NCBI GenBank assembly: GCA_016125135.1 | Contig: WGMJ01000003.1 | Location: 398,317-462,316 of the forward strand | DNA: 64,000 nt | DNA from: Alphaproteobacteria bacterium | GTDB taxonomy: Bacteria; Pseudomonadota; Alphaproteobacteria; Micavibrionales; Micavibrionaceae | Direction: 5' to 3' | Part shown: positions 8,920 through 17,212 of the stretch, one piece after another | Position numbering within the stretch: position 1 is the stretch's first letter | Layout of the letters: each line of letters opens with the position of its first letter | Position numbers and translations under genes: made by a program | The notes under the pieces: model-generated | What the model was told of the DNA's origin: nothing | The model's input: the letters and a program-made list of their open reading frames with translations, nothing else | Database searches by the model: none

Positions 8920-10111
8920 GATACTCTCCGCTGAGGGGCGATAGTTTATGTGATTTAAGTGCTGGCAAGAGAGCCGCCAAAGTTGCAATTACCCACACGA
9001 GCGCAACGATATAAAGCTGCTCGAAAGTGAACGTCAGATGCCCGAGACCCATTTCACGGAAAAAAGATATTTGTTTCGCTGCCATTGATAACAGGGGGGG
9101 TGTAAATGCGAAACCGAGAAGAAGGCCTGTAAAGCCAACGAGATAACTTTCAATCAGTGGCAATAATGCCACCTTGTAAGAGGGGAGGCCCATAATTTTA
9201 AGAAGCGCCATATCATAAAGCCGGCCTTGCAAATGGGCTGAAAGCCCTGCCCAGAGTGAAAGCCCGACCAGAGCACCCAGTAAAAGCGCGAAACCCAGCA
9301 TGACAGACTGACCCAGTCCGAAAATATTCATCATCCGTAAAACTTCTAGCGCTGGCAATGCTGCCTGGAAATCCGTATTGCGGTTGATGTATTGCATGAA
9401 ATTCATCCGCATAGCGGGTGATTTCAATTTCACCAGATAGGCCGTGATTTCCGGTGGACCATGGTGGTCGTGATCTTCTTCGTGGCCACCGTCGTCATGA
9501 TGCTGCTGTCCATGGATTTCGAGTACGCTTTCAACCGATGTCAGTACAAGCCGATCCAATACTGTGCCGGTATAGGTCAGGCGACCTGTCACGATATATT
9601 TTTCGTGGTGGTGGTGTCCCTCGGTTTCGCCAAGCCCGTGCGAACCCTGAAATGTATCACCGATTTCCAATCTCTCAACATCAGCGCCTATTACAGCCTC
9701 AAACGGTCTCACAAAGACAGCGCCTGCTTCAATCTTGCCTTTGTAAAGATCAATGTAATCTGGATTCGTCCCTACAATGCGATAAGCGCCAGCGCGATCA
9801 CCAAGCGCAAGAGGAATTGCCTGTTTTATTTCACCACGTTTTAACAGTTTTTGCGCTTCTGCATACGGCATATTGCCAGTCGGGATATCGGCTTGAAGTA
9901 GTGTGGAGAGGACAAGCTGTAATCCGCTCCCTTTTGCGCCTACCACCATATCAACACCTGCGAGATCCTTTTTCAGGCGCTTATCAAGCTGGGTTGATAT
10001 TTGTATAAAACTTAATGCTGCGGTCACGGCAAAAGCACAAAGCAGTACCGAAAGTATGACCGCGACTTTGCGGAAACGAAAGGACGCCAGAACAAGCGAA
10101 AACAAATTCAT
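8909..10111 (-). CDS. ABC transporter permease, FtsX/MacB type, with His-rich periplasmic domain
   Basis: 400 residues: one N-terminal membrane helix (about 15-37), a large periplasmic domain (about 40-270) and three C-terminal helices (about 270-395). This is the layout of FtsX/MacB/LolC permeases. The periplasmic domain has two His clusters, GHHHHE at 166-170 and HGQQHHDDGGH followed by DHDHHG at 200-218, which are likely zinc-binding. This is unusual for the family but sensible in a Zur-controlled operon. The gene overlaps its ATPase partner by 4 bases and the DUF3299 gene by 11. It probably works with that ATPase on zinc uptake or on a zinc-linked envelope task. The substrate is not proven. 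Confidence 0.85.
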   Translation of the reverse strand: MNLFSLVLASFRFRKVAVILSVLLCAFAVTAALSFIQISTQLDKRLKKDLAGVDMVVGAKGSGLQLVLSTLLQADIPTGNMPYAEAQKLLKRGEIKQAIPLALGDRAGAYRIVGTNPDYIDLYKGKIEAGAVFVRPFEAVIGADVERLEIGDTFQGSHGLGETEGHHHHEKYIVTGRLTYTGTVLDRLVLTSVESVLEIHGQQHHDDGGHEEDHDHHGPPEITAYLVKLKSPAMRMNFMQYINRNTDFQAALPALEVLRMMNIFGLGQSVMLGFALLLGALVGLSLWAGLSAHLQGRLYDMALLKIMGLPSYKVALLPLIESYLVGFTGLLLGFAFTPPLLSMAAKQISFFREMGLGHLTFTFEQLYIVALVWVIATLAALLPALKSHKLSPLSGEYHAA

Positions 10112-10716
10112 GCTAGTGCCCGCCCTTCTTTCAACACGAGGGACGACGAGAAATAAGGTTTAAGCCGTGCATCGTGCGTCACCACAACAAGTGCGGCATT
10201 CGTCGCGCCAGCAGTTTCTTGCAGTAATCTTATGACGGCTTCGCAATTAACATCATCCAGCGCTGCGGTTGGCTCGTCGGCCAGTATCAGCTGCGGTTTG
10301 TGCACAAGTGCACGGGCAATGGCCAGTCTTTGTGCCTCTCCTGTGCTGAGATGAGCCGCATAAGCGCCGGTTTTTTCTACCAGTTCTAATTTGGTAAGTA
10401 GATGATCTGCCCAATGCGCGTCATATGTTTTCTGTGTGGCATAGCAAGCAAGCCTTAATTGTTCTTGCACGCGCAGATAAGGCAACAAATGAAGCGTCTG
10501 GAAAACAAAGCCGGTCTCGGCAAGTGTCAGAGTTGTTTCGCGCGTGCCTCTTGTCGGGGCAAGAAACCCCGCGATGACAGAGAGAAGTGTTGTTTTACCG
10601 CTGCCCGACGGGCCGGTCACAAGCAAGCTGGCTTTCTCGGCGATGGAAAGATGAACCGCTTGCAGAACGGGTTTCCCGCCCAGCTGCACCCCCACATCGC
10701 GAAGGGAGAGAAGCAT
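10108..10716 (-). CDS. ABC transporter ATP-binding protein of the Zur operon
   Basis: A 202-residue cytoplasmic ATPase of the MacB/LolD class. Walker A GPSGSGKTT begins at residue 35, the Q-loop is FVFQTLHLLPY near 70-80, the ABC signature is LSTGEAQRLAIARAL at 123-137, Walker B is LILADEPTAALD at 143-154, and the switch His is in VVVTHD. It is complete and short, as expected for this class. It overlaps the downstream permease gene by 4 bases (ATGA) and shares one base with the stop of the upstream gene, so it is translationally coupled on both sides. It powers the His-rich permease encoded next to it. Confidence 0.95.
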   Translation of the reverse strand: MLLSLRDVGVQLGGKPVLQAVHLSIAEKASLLVTGPSGSGKTTLLSVIAGFLAPTRGTRETTLTLAETGFVFQTLHLLPYLRVQEQLRLACYATQKTYDAHWADHLLTKLELVEKTGAYAAHLSTGEAQRLAIARALVHKPQLILADEPTAALDDVNCEAVIRLLQETAGATNAALVVVTHDARLKPYFSSSLVLKEGRALA

Positions 10717-11327
10717 TACGCGCCAGAAGGTGTGTATTGCAGGCGTGTGTGGCTACGGCAGTCATGCGGCACTTTTGTCACGTCTTGTAGTGCGTGCAGA
10801 AGCACTTCATGGGAGGCGGGGTTTGTTGCAACGTAAACCTTGCCATCAAGGGCACCAATCTGTGCTGCCATTGTACCGCTTCTGCTCGGCAGAATTTTCA
10901 TTTTCGGCGTGATGCTTTTATCGGCATTGGTTACCTGCCATGACAGAACCGCGATTGGCCCTGTGCAACAGCTCATCTGGTAGAGCATGATGAATTTCGC
11001 GGCAGAGCCGCGCAAAATGCTTTCAGGTTGCACGGTTAGCTGTTCCCCTTGTTGGTCAATATCAGCATAAAGTGCAACGATTCCGCGCGGATCGCCATCT
11101 GGTGCAGCGGGATGTTGCCAAGCGTAAAGGCGCTGCCGCTGGCCGTTGTCGCCCGTTACAATGGTAGCTTCGCTTAGATTATCAAGCCGCTTGTAAGGGC
11201 GCTCTTTTGCTTCTGCTAAAATAGCTTCTGTATGTGCAGGTTCCAGATATTCCGCATTTGCAAGTTCTGGCCCCAATTTCGGGTCAAGTGGAATAACGGC
11301 AAGAATTGTCGGCTGCTTGATGCTCAT
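10716..11327 (-). CDS. Unknown protein of the Zur operon, 203 residues
   Basis: I do not recognise this protein. It has no signal peptide. It begins MSIKQPTILAVIPLD and contains a segment YLEPAHTEAILAEAKERPY, strand-rich parts (QRLYAWQHPA, RGIVALYADID), a vicinal Cys pair in LYQMSCCTGP, and a C-terminal VATNPASHEVLLHAL stretch followed by HDCRSHTRL. The Cys and His residues could bind a metal. It sits second in the Zur operon, 24 bases after the 718-residue gene, and its stop shares a base with the ATPase ATG. A GGAGAT ribosome site precedes its ATG. A job in zinc handling is inferred from context only. Confidence 0.7.
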   Translation of the reverse strand: MSIKQPTILAVIPLDPKLGPELANAEYLEPAHTEAILAEAKERPYKRLDNLSEATIVTGDNGQRQRLYAWQHPAAPDGDPRGIVALYADIDQQGEQLTVQPESILRGSAAKFIMLYQMSCCTGPIAVLSWQVTNADKSITPKMKILPSRSGTMAAQIGALDGKVYVATNPASHEVLLHALQDVTKVPHDCRSHTRLQYTPSGA

Positions 11328-11351
11328 ATTAATATCTCCTGTTTATGGTTT

Positions 11352-13508
11352 CTATCGTAATCCGTAGCTTCTTGTCACTTTATTTTTGTCATCTTCAGGG
11401 GCTTCTAGTGATGTTTCTTGGCGCCAATCACTTGAAAAATCATCATCTCCGCTTGTTTCAAATTCACTGGCTTCGGCCTTTGTAACCGTTTCCGACCTGT
11501 TTGCATCCTTTTTTATTTCCGGTGGCCTGCTGTGGGCACAACTACCGCTTTTACAGCAATCATTAAAGACAGCCGCATTGCTGTTTGGATTTGTGGGTAC
11601 GTTTTTATTTGCCGCAGCGAGGCCGCGTAATAAAGCAGTATCATCATGGCTGCTTAGTGTAGCGGTAACATATTTCTGAATAACAGCATCTTGCGCCTTC
11701 TTGTCGGCTTGTTGCACTTCTATAGAAGGGACTACCGGTAAATTGACGGGCGTGCCAGCGGCTTCTTTGAAGGTAGGCCCGCAATGACAATCAGTATTTC
11801 CGCATGGCCCGCCACCAGTTTTTATAACGGGCGTTTCCACTTTAGCTTCCTGTAAAGCCGGATTTCGTACTTCGGCAATTTCTTGCGCGATAGCAATTTG
11901 CGCCACCTCTTGTGTAACTGGCGCAGCTGCTGTTTGTGCAGGTATTGTTGGTTGAACTACTTGTGCTGTGTTGCCATTTTGTGTTGGCTGCGTAACGCTG
12001 GCTGCTACGACTACATTTTCCTTTGGTGACAAAGTAGCAGTTTTAATTTCAATGCCTACCTGTGGCGCAGTAGGTGTAGCAGGTGCTTGTGCTAACGACA
12101 CCAGAATGTGTTTCACTGGTGCTGGCAGTGAGGCAGCTATAGCAGGTGTAGAAACAGCCGCATTTATTAGGGCAGGATTGTTTGTTGTAACGGCCTGTAG
12201 AATACGGTCGCGTAGAGCAGGCTGTGCTTCAAGCGGCTTTGCAATAATTTCACTCAAACGAGGTTGCTCTCGCAAAATAACTGAAAGCGCTTCAATCGTA
12301 GATGTGGGAGCGGGAGATGAAAGAGAAACTGTTTCAGCTATTGCCAGCAAAGCTTTCGGCGCTTCTTTATCAATCTTTGTATTGATAGTTTCAAGTTTTG
12401 CAATAAGGGTTGGCGAGATATTTGTGACCTCACGCACAGGCGCAATAATATCCTGAACAGAAAGAAGAAGGGAGAGTGTTTCAGGTGTAATGCCTTCTGT
12501 TATTGCTTCGCGCAAGCTTTCCATTTTTTCTTTCAGCGCGTCAATTTGTTCAGCGGGAAGTGCGCTTTCAGCTTCCAGTAGGGGTAATAATGCCTCGAGT
12601 TCGGCAACAAGCACTTCAAGGTCAAGGCTCTCAATTGTTGTTTCATTTGTATCAAGAATGGCTGCCATGCGTGTAATCAAAGCTTCGCCGCCCATCTCGG
12701 AAAATATGGCTTGTATTTGTGCTGTGAGGCCTGCTGGTAATGGGATCTCAACCTCACCCAGTATTGCCTGTAAGGCAACCACCTGCTGAAGAAGCGCTGG
12801 GATACTGGCTTCATTCTTGTTCAGGTAATAATCGGCCATCAGCGATACAAGAAGCTGTAATTCGGCATTGTCGGGGTTGTCGGCAAGAAGTTGTAAAATT
12901 TCTTCCTGCAAGGCAGGGTCCATGCCTGCTGCGGCCAAAGCTTCCAGCGCGCTACCCATGTCTACGCCGAGCATTTGCGCATCATCATTTTTGCGCGTGC
13001 CGACAATTAAAATCAGGCGTTTATCTTTTCCGCTTTCAAAGAGGGCACCAATATCAGTTCCGCTCTGAACCGATGTTCTGGTGCCGTAAATTGTACTTGT
13101 GCGCACAGCCTGTAAAAAATCATCGCCGTGTCTGCGTGTGCCATCATACACTTTAATATGTAGCGGGTTATAATCAGGCTGTGGTGGTTTGGTGTCGGTA
13201 ATAAACAGCCGCGCATAAAGTTGTTCAGCCGGCACAAGACGTGCGAAATACATCATTTGCCGCGCTATATCCCGTTTTAAATCTTCTGTTCCAAGGCCTT
13301 TGAGCGCGGCATAATCATCAAGCGCACAGCCGATTGATAATAAGGCATCAACAGGGGTATCGGTGACTTCGATATCAAGCTTCTGGCCCGTGTCATCAAG
13401 CGCAATCAAATCAGCAATCAGGCGTTGTGCGGCAGGGTCAACAAGGTCGGGCATCCCGTCTTCAACGGGGGTTTCAAATTCATCAAACTGGCGGGCGATC
13501 TGGCGCAT
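11352..13508 (-). CDS. Large unknown lead protein of the Zur operon, 718 residues with Cys clusters
   Basis: No family is recognised. The first 200 residues look folded (QMMYFARLVPAEQLYARLF; LHIKVYDGTRRHG). Residues about 190-440 are leucine/alanine-rich amphipathic helices (LEVLVAELEALLPLLEAE). A long Ala/Pro/Thr/Gln-rich linker follows. Near residue 570 there is CGNTDCHCGP and near 653 DCCKSGSCAH, likely metal-binding knots. The tail is acidic and charged. There is no signal peptide. It is the first gene after a promoter with two Zur-type palindromes, so it should be strongly induced by zinc starvation. The ATG at 13508 lies about 13 bases from the predicted transcription start and lacks a clear ribosome site. 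The Met at residue 19 is an alternative start. Confidence 0.75.
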   Translation of the reverse strand: MRQIARQFDEFETPVEDGMPDLVDPAAQRLIADLIALDDTGQKLDIEVTDTPVDALLSIGCALDDYAALKGLGTEDLKRDIARQMMYFARLVPAEQLYARLFITDTKPPQPDYNPLHIKVYDGTRRHGDDFLQAVRTSTIYGTRTSVQSGTDIGALFESGKDKRLILIVGTRKNDDAQMLGVDMGSALEALAAAGMDPALQEEILQLLADNPDNAELQLLVSLMADYYLNKNEASIPALLQQVVALQAILGEVEIPLPAGLTAQIQAIFSEMGGEALITRMAAILDTNETTIESLDLEVLVAELEALLPLLEAESALPAEQIDALKEKMESLREAITEGITPETLSLLLSVQDIIAPVREVTNISPTLIAKLETINTKIDKEAPKALLAIAETVSLSSPAPTSTIEALSVILREQPRLSEIIAKPLEAQPALRDRILQAVTTNNPALINAAVSTPAIAASLPAPVKHILVSLAQAPATPTAPQVGIEIKTATLSPKENVVVAASVTQPTQNGNTAQVVQPTIPAQTAAAPVTQEVAQIAIAQEIAEVRNPALQEAKVETPVIKTGGGPCGNTDCHCGPTFKEAAGTPVNLPVVPSIEVQQADKKAQDAVIQKYVTATLSSHDDTALLRGLAAANKNVPTNPNSNAAVFNDCCKSGSCAHSRPPEIKKDANRSETVTKAEASEFETSGDDDFSSDWRQETSLEAPEDDKNKVTRSYGLR

Positions 13509-13513
13509 ATTAC

Positions 13514-13558
13514 TGTTACTTTATAACGCTATTAATGTTATTTTATAACACTTGTCAA
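13514..13558 (-). promoter_or_regulatory. Promoter with two tandem Zur-box-like operators
   Basis: TGTTATTTTATAACA at 13536-13550 is a perfect 6-bp inverted repeat around TTT and closely resembles the core of proteobacterial Zur boxes (TGTTATANNATAACA type). A second, imperfect copy, TGTTACTTTATAACG, lies at 13514-13528. The copies are 22 bases apart, about two helical turns. On the minus strand a perfect -35 TTGACA (complement of 13553-13558) is followed after 18 bases by TAATAG. The strong box therefore fills the spacer and the weak box covers the start point. Bound Zur would block polymerase and silence the six-gene operon, including zur. Confidence 0.8.
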
Positions 13559-13971
13559 GGGGTGGCCGGAATTTGGCCGTTCCGGCACATGCCCAGATAG
13601 GTCGTGCAATCAACACCAAGCTGTGCGGCCTCACTATTTTGCTCGTCCGTACAAATTGCGCCTTCAGGCACGACGCGGTGATGGCGGCCTGTGATCTCGT
13701 TGAACCCTGCTGATAATATCAAGCCTGCTGCAATTGATGCGCCCGTCATGATGAGCGCGTTTTTGCCCTGCCGCCAGGCGAGTACTAGTCCACCTGCAGC
13801 GGCAGAGATGCCGACAATCGCAAGGTTTTGTGATGTTTCAGGCGAGATAACACTTGCGCCTGTAAAAGCAAGCACTGCGTTGGTAACACAGAAGATATGG
13901 GGGGCTGCAAGCCCGACAGCTGTTGAAGCTGTTCCGCAGCATGCAGCTGCAATCGCATTTGTTTTAGACAT
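13555..13971 (-). CDS. Small integral membrane protein, 138 residues
   Basis: An unrecognised membrane protein with three to four hydrophobic segments: AACCGTASTAVGLAAPHIF, VLAFTGASVI/LAIVGISAAAGGLVLA and ALIMTGASIAAGLIL. A soluble C-terminal tail of about 40 residues follows, with Cys residues (GAICTDEQ, VDCTTYLGMC). The Cys pair near the N-terminus and the Cys-bearing tail recall small heavy-metal transport proteins such as MerC, but no family signature is clear. It lies immediately upstream of the Zur operon on the same strand. The operon's -35 overlaps its stop codon. It is probably transcribed apart from that operon. Confidence 0.6.
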   Translation of the reverse strand: MSKTNAIAAACCGTASTAVGLAAPHIFCVTNAVLAFTGASVISPETSQNLAIVGISAAAGGLVLAWRQGKNALIMTGASIAAGLILSAGFNEITGRHHRVVPEGAICTDEQNSEAAQLGVDCTTYLGMCRNGQIPATP

Positions 13972-14003
13972 GAAAATTCCTTCAGCTTGATTCTAATGAA
14001 TGG

Positions 14004-14023
14004 ATCCCGATTTTCATCGGGAT
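14004..14023. repeat. Small palindromic element
   Basis: ATCCCGAT and ATCGGGAT form a perfect 8-bp stem around TTTC, flanked by GAATGG and GACGCATTC. This resembles the dispersed TGGATCCCxxx...GGGATGACG palindromes found between genes in many alphaproteobacteria. No second copy was noticed in this window. There is no T-run, so termination is doubtful. Confidence 0.4.
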
Positions 14024-14035
14024 GACGCATTCGCG

Positions 14036-14374
14036 TCAGCTGAGGAATGGTGGCGCCCGTGCGTTGAAAGAAGTGAGATTGTAAGAAGCGTCCACACTGG
14101 CAATGATTACATCGTAAACAGTAAGGGGCTCGGCCACATGTGCTATAACGGGCATGTAGGTAAAGGGAGATGCAGCGCCAAACTGGAACACACAAGGTTT
14201 TTCACTTTTCTGGTGCTGGTCGCCTGCGGGGGTGCTGATTTCCTTCTCGCCATAAGCTGTACAGATAATTATTTTTTCGTCTGCACTTGCAGACACCATA
14301 AACCCAGCCGGAATAAAGGCCTGTAAGAACAGGGCCATAAAAAGGAAAGCGGCAAGGGCGTATTTAGAATTCAT
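14036..14374 (-). CDS. DUF2946-like exported protein
   Basis: 112 residues with an N-terminal hydrophobic signal or anchor (YALAAFLFMALFLQAFIPAGFM) and then IIICTAYGEKEI and KPCVFQFGAA. The pattern of FIPAGFM followed by a first Cys in an ICTxxGE context and a second Cys in a short PC-hydrophobic context resembles the DUF2946 family of small periplasmic proteins, often found near metal transport genes. The tail is hydrophobic at first and ends without special features. It is upstream of the membrane gene at 13555 on the same strand, with the palindromic element between them. The function is unknown. Confidence 0.6.
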   Translation of the reverse strand: MNSKYALAAFLFMALFLQAFIPAGFMVSASADEKIIICTAYGEKEISTPAGDQHQKSEKPCVFQFGAASPFTYMPVIAHVAEPLTVYDVIIASVDASYNLTSFNARAPPFLS

Positions 14375-14445
14375 CTTTTTTATTGCGGGCCTAATGCGGT
14401 TTCAGCTACTCTATAAAAAAAAGAACCATTAAGAAACAGGGAAAT

Positions 14446-14937
14446 ATGGGACAAGTCGTCAGACTGCAGGAATTTCATGCTGCTTCAAGGGGTGAGGAGC
14501 AGGCAGACCAATCTGCCCAAATTTCTATTCCCGTTATTGATATCAAAGCAGCAAAAGCCAAGCGGCTGGAAAAGCTATACCCACCAGCAAAAGCGCCTGC
14601 TGCGCCCGCAGCATATTTTACAGAATTGGAAATCCAGCGCGTTCGTGACCTGTATGCCCGTCTACGTGTTGCTGGTGTCGCCCAGGTTGGTAGAAGTGAC
14701 GCAGCCAATTTTTACATGACCTGGTCCCGGCCTGAAGGTCTGGACTCTATAAAGTTCAAGAAATTTGCCGAAAAAGGCCGAGACATTTACGAACTCTCGC
14801 GCAATGGTCATATTGTTTCGTCTGGTCCGAATTTCGACAAGGTTTTTGCCGCCGCCCGCGATGAAGGGCTGGCATATCATGCATTAAATGCACGTTCCAG
14901 AGGCGTACAAAATAGTGCTCTTCGTATTGTCAGCTAA
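14446..14937 (+). CDS. Hypothetical protein, 163 residues
   Basis: A soluble, basic protein of unknown function with no recognised domain. It starts with a flexible Gln/Ala-rich part and a Lys/Pro/Ala linker (YPPAKAPAAPAAYF). A helix follows (LEIQRVRDLYARLRVAG), then a small folded region (ANFYMTWSRPEGLDSIKF; GRDIYELSRNGHIVSSG). It is upstream of icd with 46 bases between them and may share its transcript. The ATG follows a GGGAAAT sequence, a modest ribosome site. The divergent DUF2946 gene lies on the other side. Confidence 0.6.
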   Translation: MGQVVRLQEFHAASRGEEQADQSAQISIPVIDIKAAKAKRLEKLYPPAKAPAAPAAYFTELEIQRVRDLYARLRVAGVAQVGRSDAANFYMTWSRPEGLDSIKFKKFAEKGRDIYELSRNGHIVSSGPNFDKVFAAARDEGLAYHALNARSRGVQNSALRIVS

Positions 14938-14983
14938 TATTCAGTCCCTATAATACCCTCGTGATTAACGAGGAGAAAAATCC

Positions 14984-16195
14984 ATGACCAAAATTAAAGT
15001 AAAGAACCCGATTGTTGAAATCGATGGCGATGAAATGACGCGTATCATCTGGGCGTGGATCAAGGAAAAATTCATTCATCCGTATCTTGATGTTGATCTG
15101 AAATATTTTGACCTTGGTATCGAGAGCCGCGACAAAACGGAAGATAAAATTACGATTGAAGCAGCAAATGCGATCAAGCAATATGGCGTTGGCGTTAAAT
15201 GCGCGACCATTACGCCTGATGAAGCACGCGTGAAAGAGTTTAACCTCAAGAAAATGTGGAAGTCACCAAACGGGACTATCCGCAATATTCTTGATGGCAC
15301 AGTGTTCCGTGAACCTATTATCTGCAGCAATATTCCGCGCTATGTGCAAGGCTGGCAGAAGCCAATTATCATCGGCCGTCACGCATTCGGTGACCAGTAC
15401 AAAGCAACGGATTTGAAAATCCCCGGCGCCGGCAAACTCACACTTACCTATCAGCCTGCTGACGGCTCACCTGCCGAAACGCATGAGGTTTATGATTTCA
15501 CAGGCCCAGGTGTTGCACTGGGCATGTATAACACAGAGAGCTCGATTGAGGGTTTTGCACGTTCCTGCTTTGCCTATGCGCTGGCACGCAATTACCCGCT
15601 TTATATGTCGACCAAGAATACAATTCTGAAGGGTTATGACGGAAAATTCATCGAGATTTTCGCGCGCGTTTACGAACAGGAATTCAAGGCGAAGTTTGAA
15701 GCTGCCAAACTCTGGTATGAGCACCGTTTGATCGACGATATGGTCGCGTTTGCGATTAAATCAAATGGCGGCTTTGCGTGGGCCTGTAAAAATTATGATG
15801 GTGATGTGCAGTCAGACGTTGTAGCGCAAGGCTATGGCTCGCTCGGCCTGATGACGTCTGTGCTTTTAAGCCCCGATGGAAAAACTGTGGAAGCCGAGGC
15901 GGCGCATGGAACTGTGACGCGACACTATCGCCAGTTCCAGAAAGGTGAGCAAACCTCAACCAACCCGATTGCGTCGATTTTCGCGTGGACTCAAGGGCTT
16001 AAGTATCGCGGTCAGTTTGATAACACGCCCGATGTTGTCGCTTTCGCCGACAAGCTCGAGAAAGCCTGTGTGGCAACGGTTGAAGCAGGCTTCATGACCA
16101 AGGACCTTGCACTGTTGGTTGGCGACAAACAACCCTACCTGAATACGCAAGAATTTATGGATAAGGTAGTTGAAACGCTTCAGAAAAGCCTATAA
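14984..16195 (+). CDS. icd: NADP-dependent isocitrate dehydrogenase
   Basis: A citric-acid-cycle enzyme converting isocitrate to 2-oxoglutarate and CO2 with NADP. At 403 residues it matches the eukaryote-like dimeric type of alphaproteobacteria rather than the E. coli type. Motifs seen: the substrate loop [19 protein letters not shown] in part (SPNGTIRN), [25 protein letters not shown]-like [15 protein letters not shown], the metal-binding YDGDVQSD and the NADP-site [10 protein letters not shown]. The ATG has a GAGGAG ribosome site 6-8 bases upstream. It is a single-gene unit or joins with the gene upstream. No anomaly was seen. Confidence 0.97.
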   Translation: MTKIKVKNPIVEIDGDEMTRIIWAWIKEKFIHPYLDVDLKYFDLGIESRDKTEDKITIEAANAIKQYGVGVKCATITPDEARVKEFNLKKMWKSPNGTIRNILDGTVFREPIICSNIPRYVQGWQKPIIIGRHAFGDQYKATDLKIPGAGKLTLTYQPADGSPAETHEVYDFTGPGVALGMYNTESSIEGFARSCFAYALARNYPLYMSTKNTILKGYDGKFIEIFARVYEQEFKAKFEAAKLWYEHRLIDDMVAFAIKSNGGFAWACKNYDGDVQSDVVAQGYGSLGLMTSVLLSPDGKTVEAEAAHGTVTRHYRQFQKGEQTSTNPIASIFAWTQGLKYRGQFDNTPDVVAFADKLEKACVATVEAGFMTKDLALLVGDKQPYLNTQEFMDKVVETLQKSL

Positions 16196-16230
16196 TAGTT
16201 AGGCACGGCGGCAATAAAGCCCCCTTTCCG

Positions 16231-17202
16231 GTGCCCGATATGAAAAAACTAGGTTTTTTACTCGTATTAATGCTCTCAGTACCCGCTTTTGCGGCGGTTG
16301 CCGAGCCGAAGCAGGATATTTCTGCTGCGAAAACCGCATCTGTAAATGCGATCGGCGAGATGGAAACATTCCGCACAAAATACGAAGACACACTCGTACA
16401 CATTGCGCGTAAATACAAACTTGGCTTCGTCGAGATGGTTGCTGCAAACCCCGAGCTTGATCCGTGGATGCCTGGGTCGGGTTCAAAAGTAATACTGCCG
16501 ACAAAACATTTGTTACCCAATGGCCCGCGCCAAGGCGTTGTAATTAATCTTTCTGAAATGCGGCTTTACGTTTACCCGAAAAGCGGCGGTGAACCAACAA
16601 GCTATCCGATTGGTATTGGCCGCGATGGTTTGGCAACGCCAATCGGCTCTACAACAGTGGTCAGAAAAGTTGATGGCCCTGTCTGGCGCCCAACAGAACG
16701 CATGAGAAAAGAAGACCCCAAATTGCCGGCAGAAGTACCGCCCGGTATTGAAAACCCGATGGGTTCACATGCGCTTTATCTTGGCTGGCCAACATACGCG
16801 ATCCACGGCACAAACAAACCTTATGCCATTGGGCGCCGTGTTTCTTCAGGCTGTATCCGTATGTACCCTGAAGATATTGTTGAAGTTTACAAACTTGTGC
16901 CGAATGGATCGAAAGTTACCGTTATCGACCAGCCTGTGAAAGTGCAGTGGCTGGGCAATGACCTCTATATGGAAGCGCACCCGACACAAGAACATGCGAA
17001 CATGATCGAGAAAAACACAGGCAAACCTGTATATGAAGTCACCGAAGCTGAAACAAGCCGTATTACAAAGGCGGCAGGGAAAGATGCAGAAGCGCTTGAC
17101 TGGCGCGCTGTGCGTAAAGCGCTTCTCGAGCGCAAAGGCTACCCTGTAAAAATAGGTACACGTGCAAGCGGCAGTGTGCATCAGGTTTCGACAGCACCTT
17201 AA
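16231..17202 (+). CDS. LysM-YkuD L,D-transpeptidase
   Basis: A periplasmic enzyme making 3-3 crosslinks in peptidoglycan or attaching proteins to it. The 323 residues have a signal peptide (KKLGFLLVLMLSVPAFA), a LysM-like domain near 50-90 (YEDTLVHIARKYKLG, then NPELDPWMPGSG) and a YkuD catalytic domain at about 100-240. The catalytic motif is HGTNKPYAIGRRVSSGCIRM, of which the key residues are the His at its start and Cys208 in SSGCIR. Arg follows as usual. The C-terminal 80 residues are an extra basic region. It is convergent with the gene at 17213, only 10 bases apart. Confidence 0.93.
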   Translation: MPDMKKLGFLLVLMLSVPAFAAVAEPKQDISAAKTASVNAIGEMETFRTKYEDTLVHIARKYKLGFVEMVAANPELDPWMPGSGSKVILPTKHLLPNGPRQGVVINLSEMRLYVYPKSGGEPTSYPIGIGRDGLATPIGSTTVVRKVDGPVWRPTERMRKEDPKLPAEVPPGIENPMGSHALYLGWPTYAIHGTNKPYAIGRRVSSGCIRMYPEDIVEVYKLVPNGSKVTVIDQPVKVQWLGNDLYMEAHPTQEHANMIEKNTGKPVYEVTEAETSRITKAAGKDAEALDWRAVRKALLERKGYPVKIGTRASGSVHQVSTAP

Positions 17203-17212
17203 ATAAATCTAC

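Noticed and set aside
16196..16230. Terminator between icd and the L,D-transpeptidase gene
   Set aside because: Only a 5-bp GGCAC/GTGCC pairing with a long loop and no T-run.
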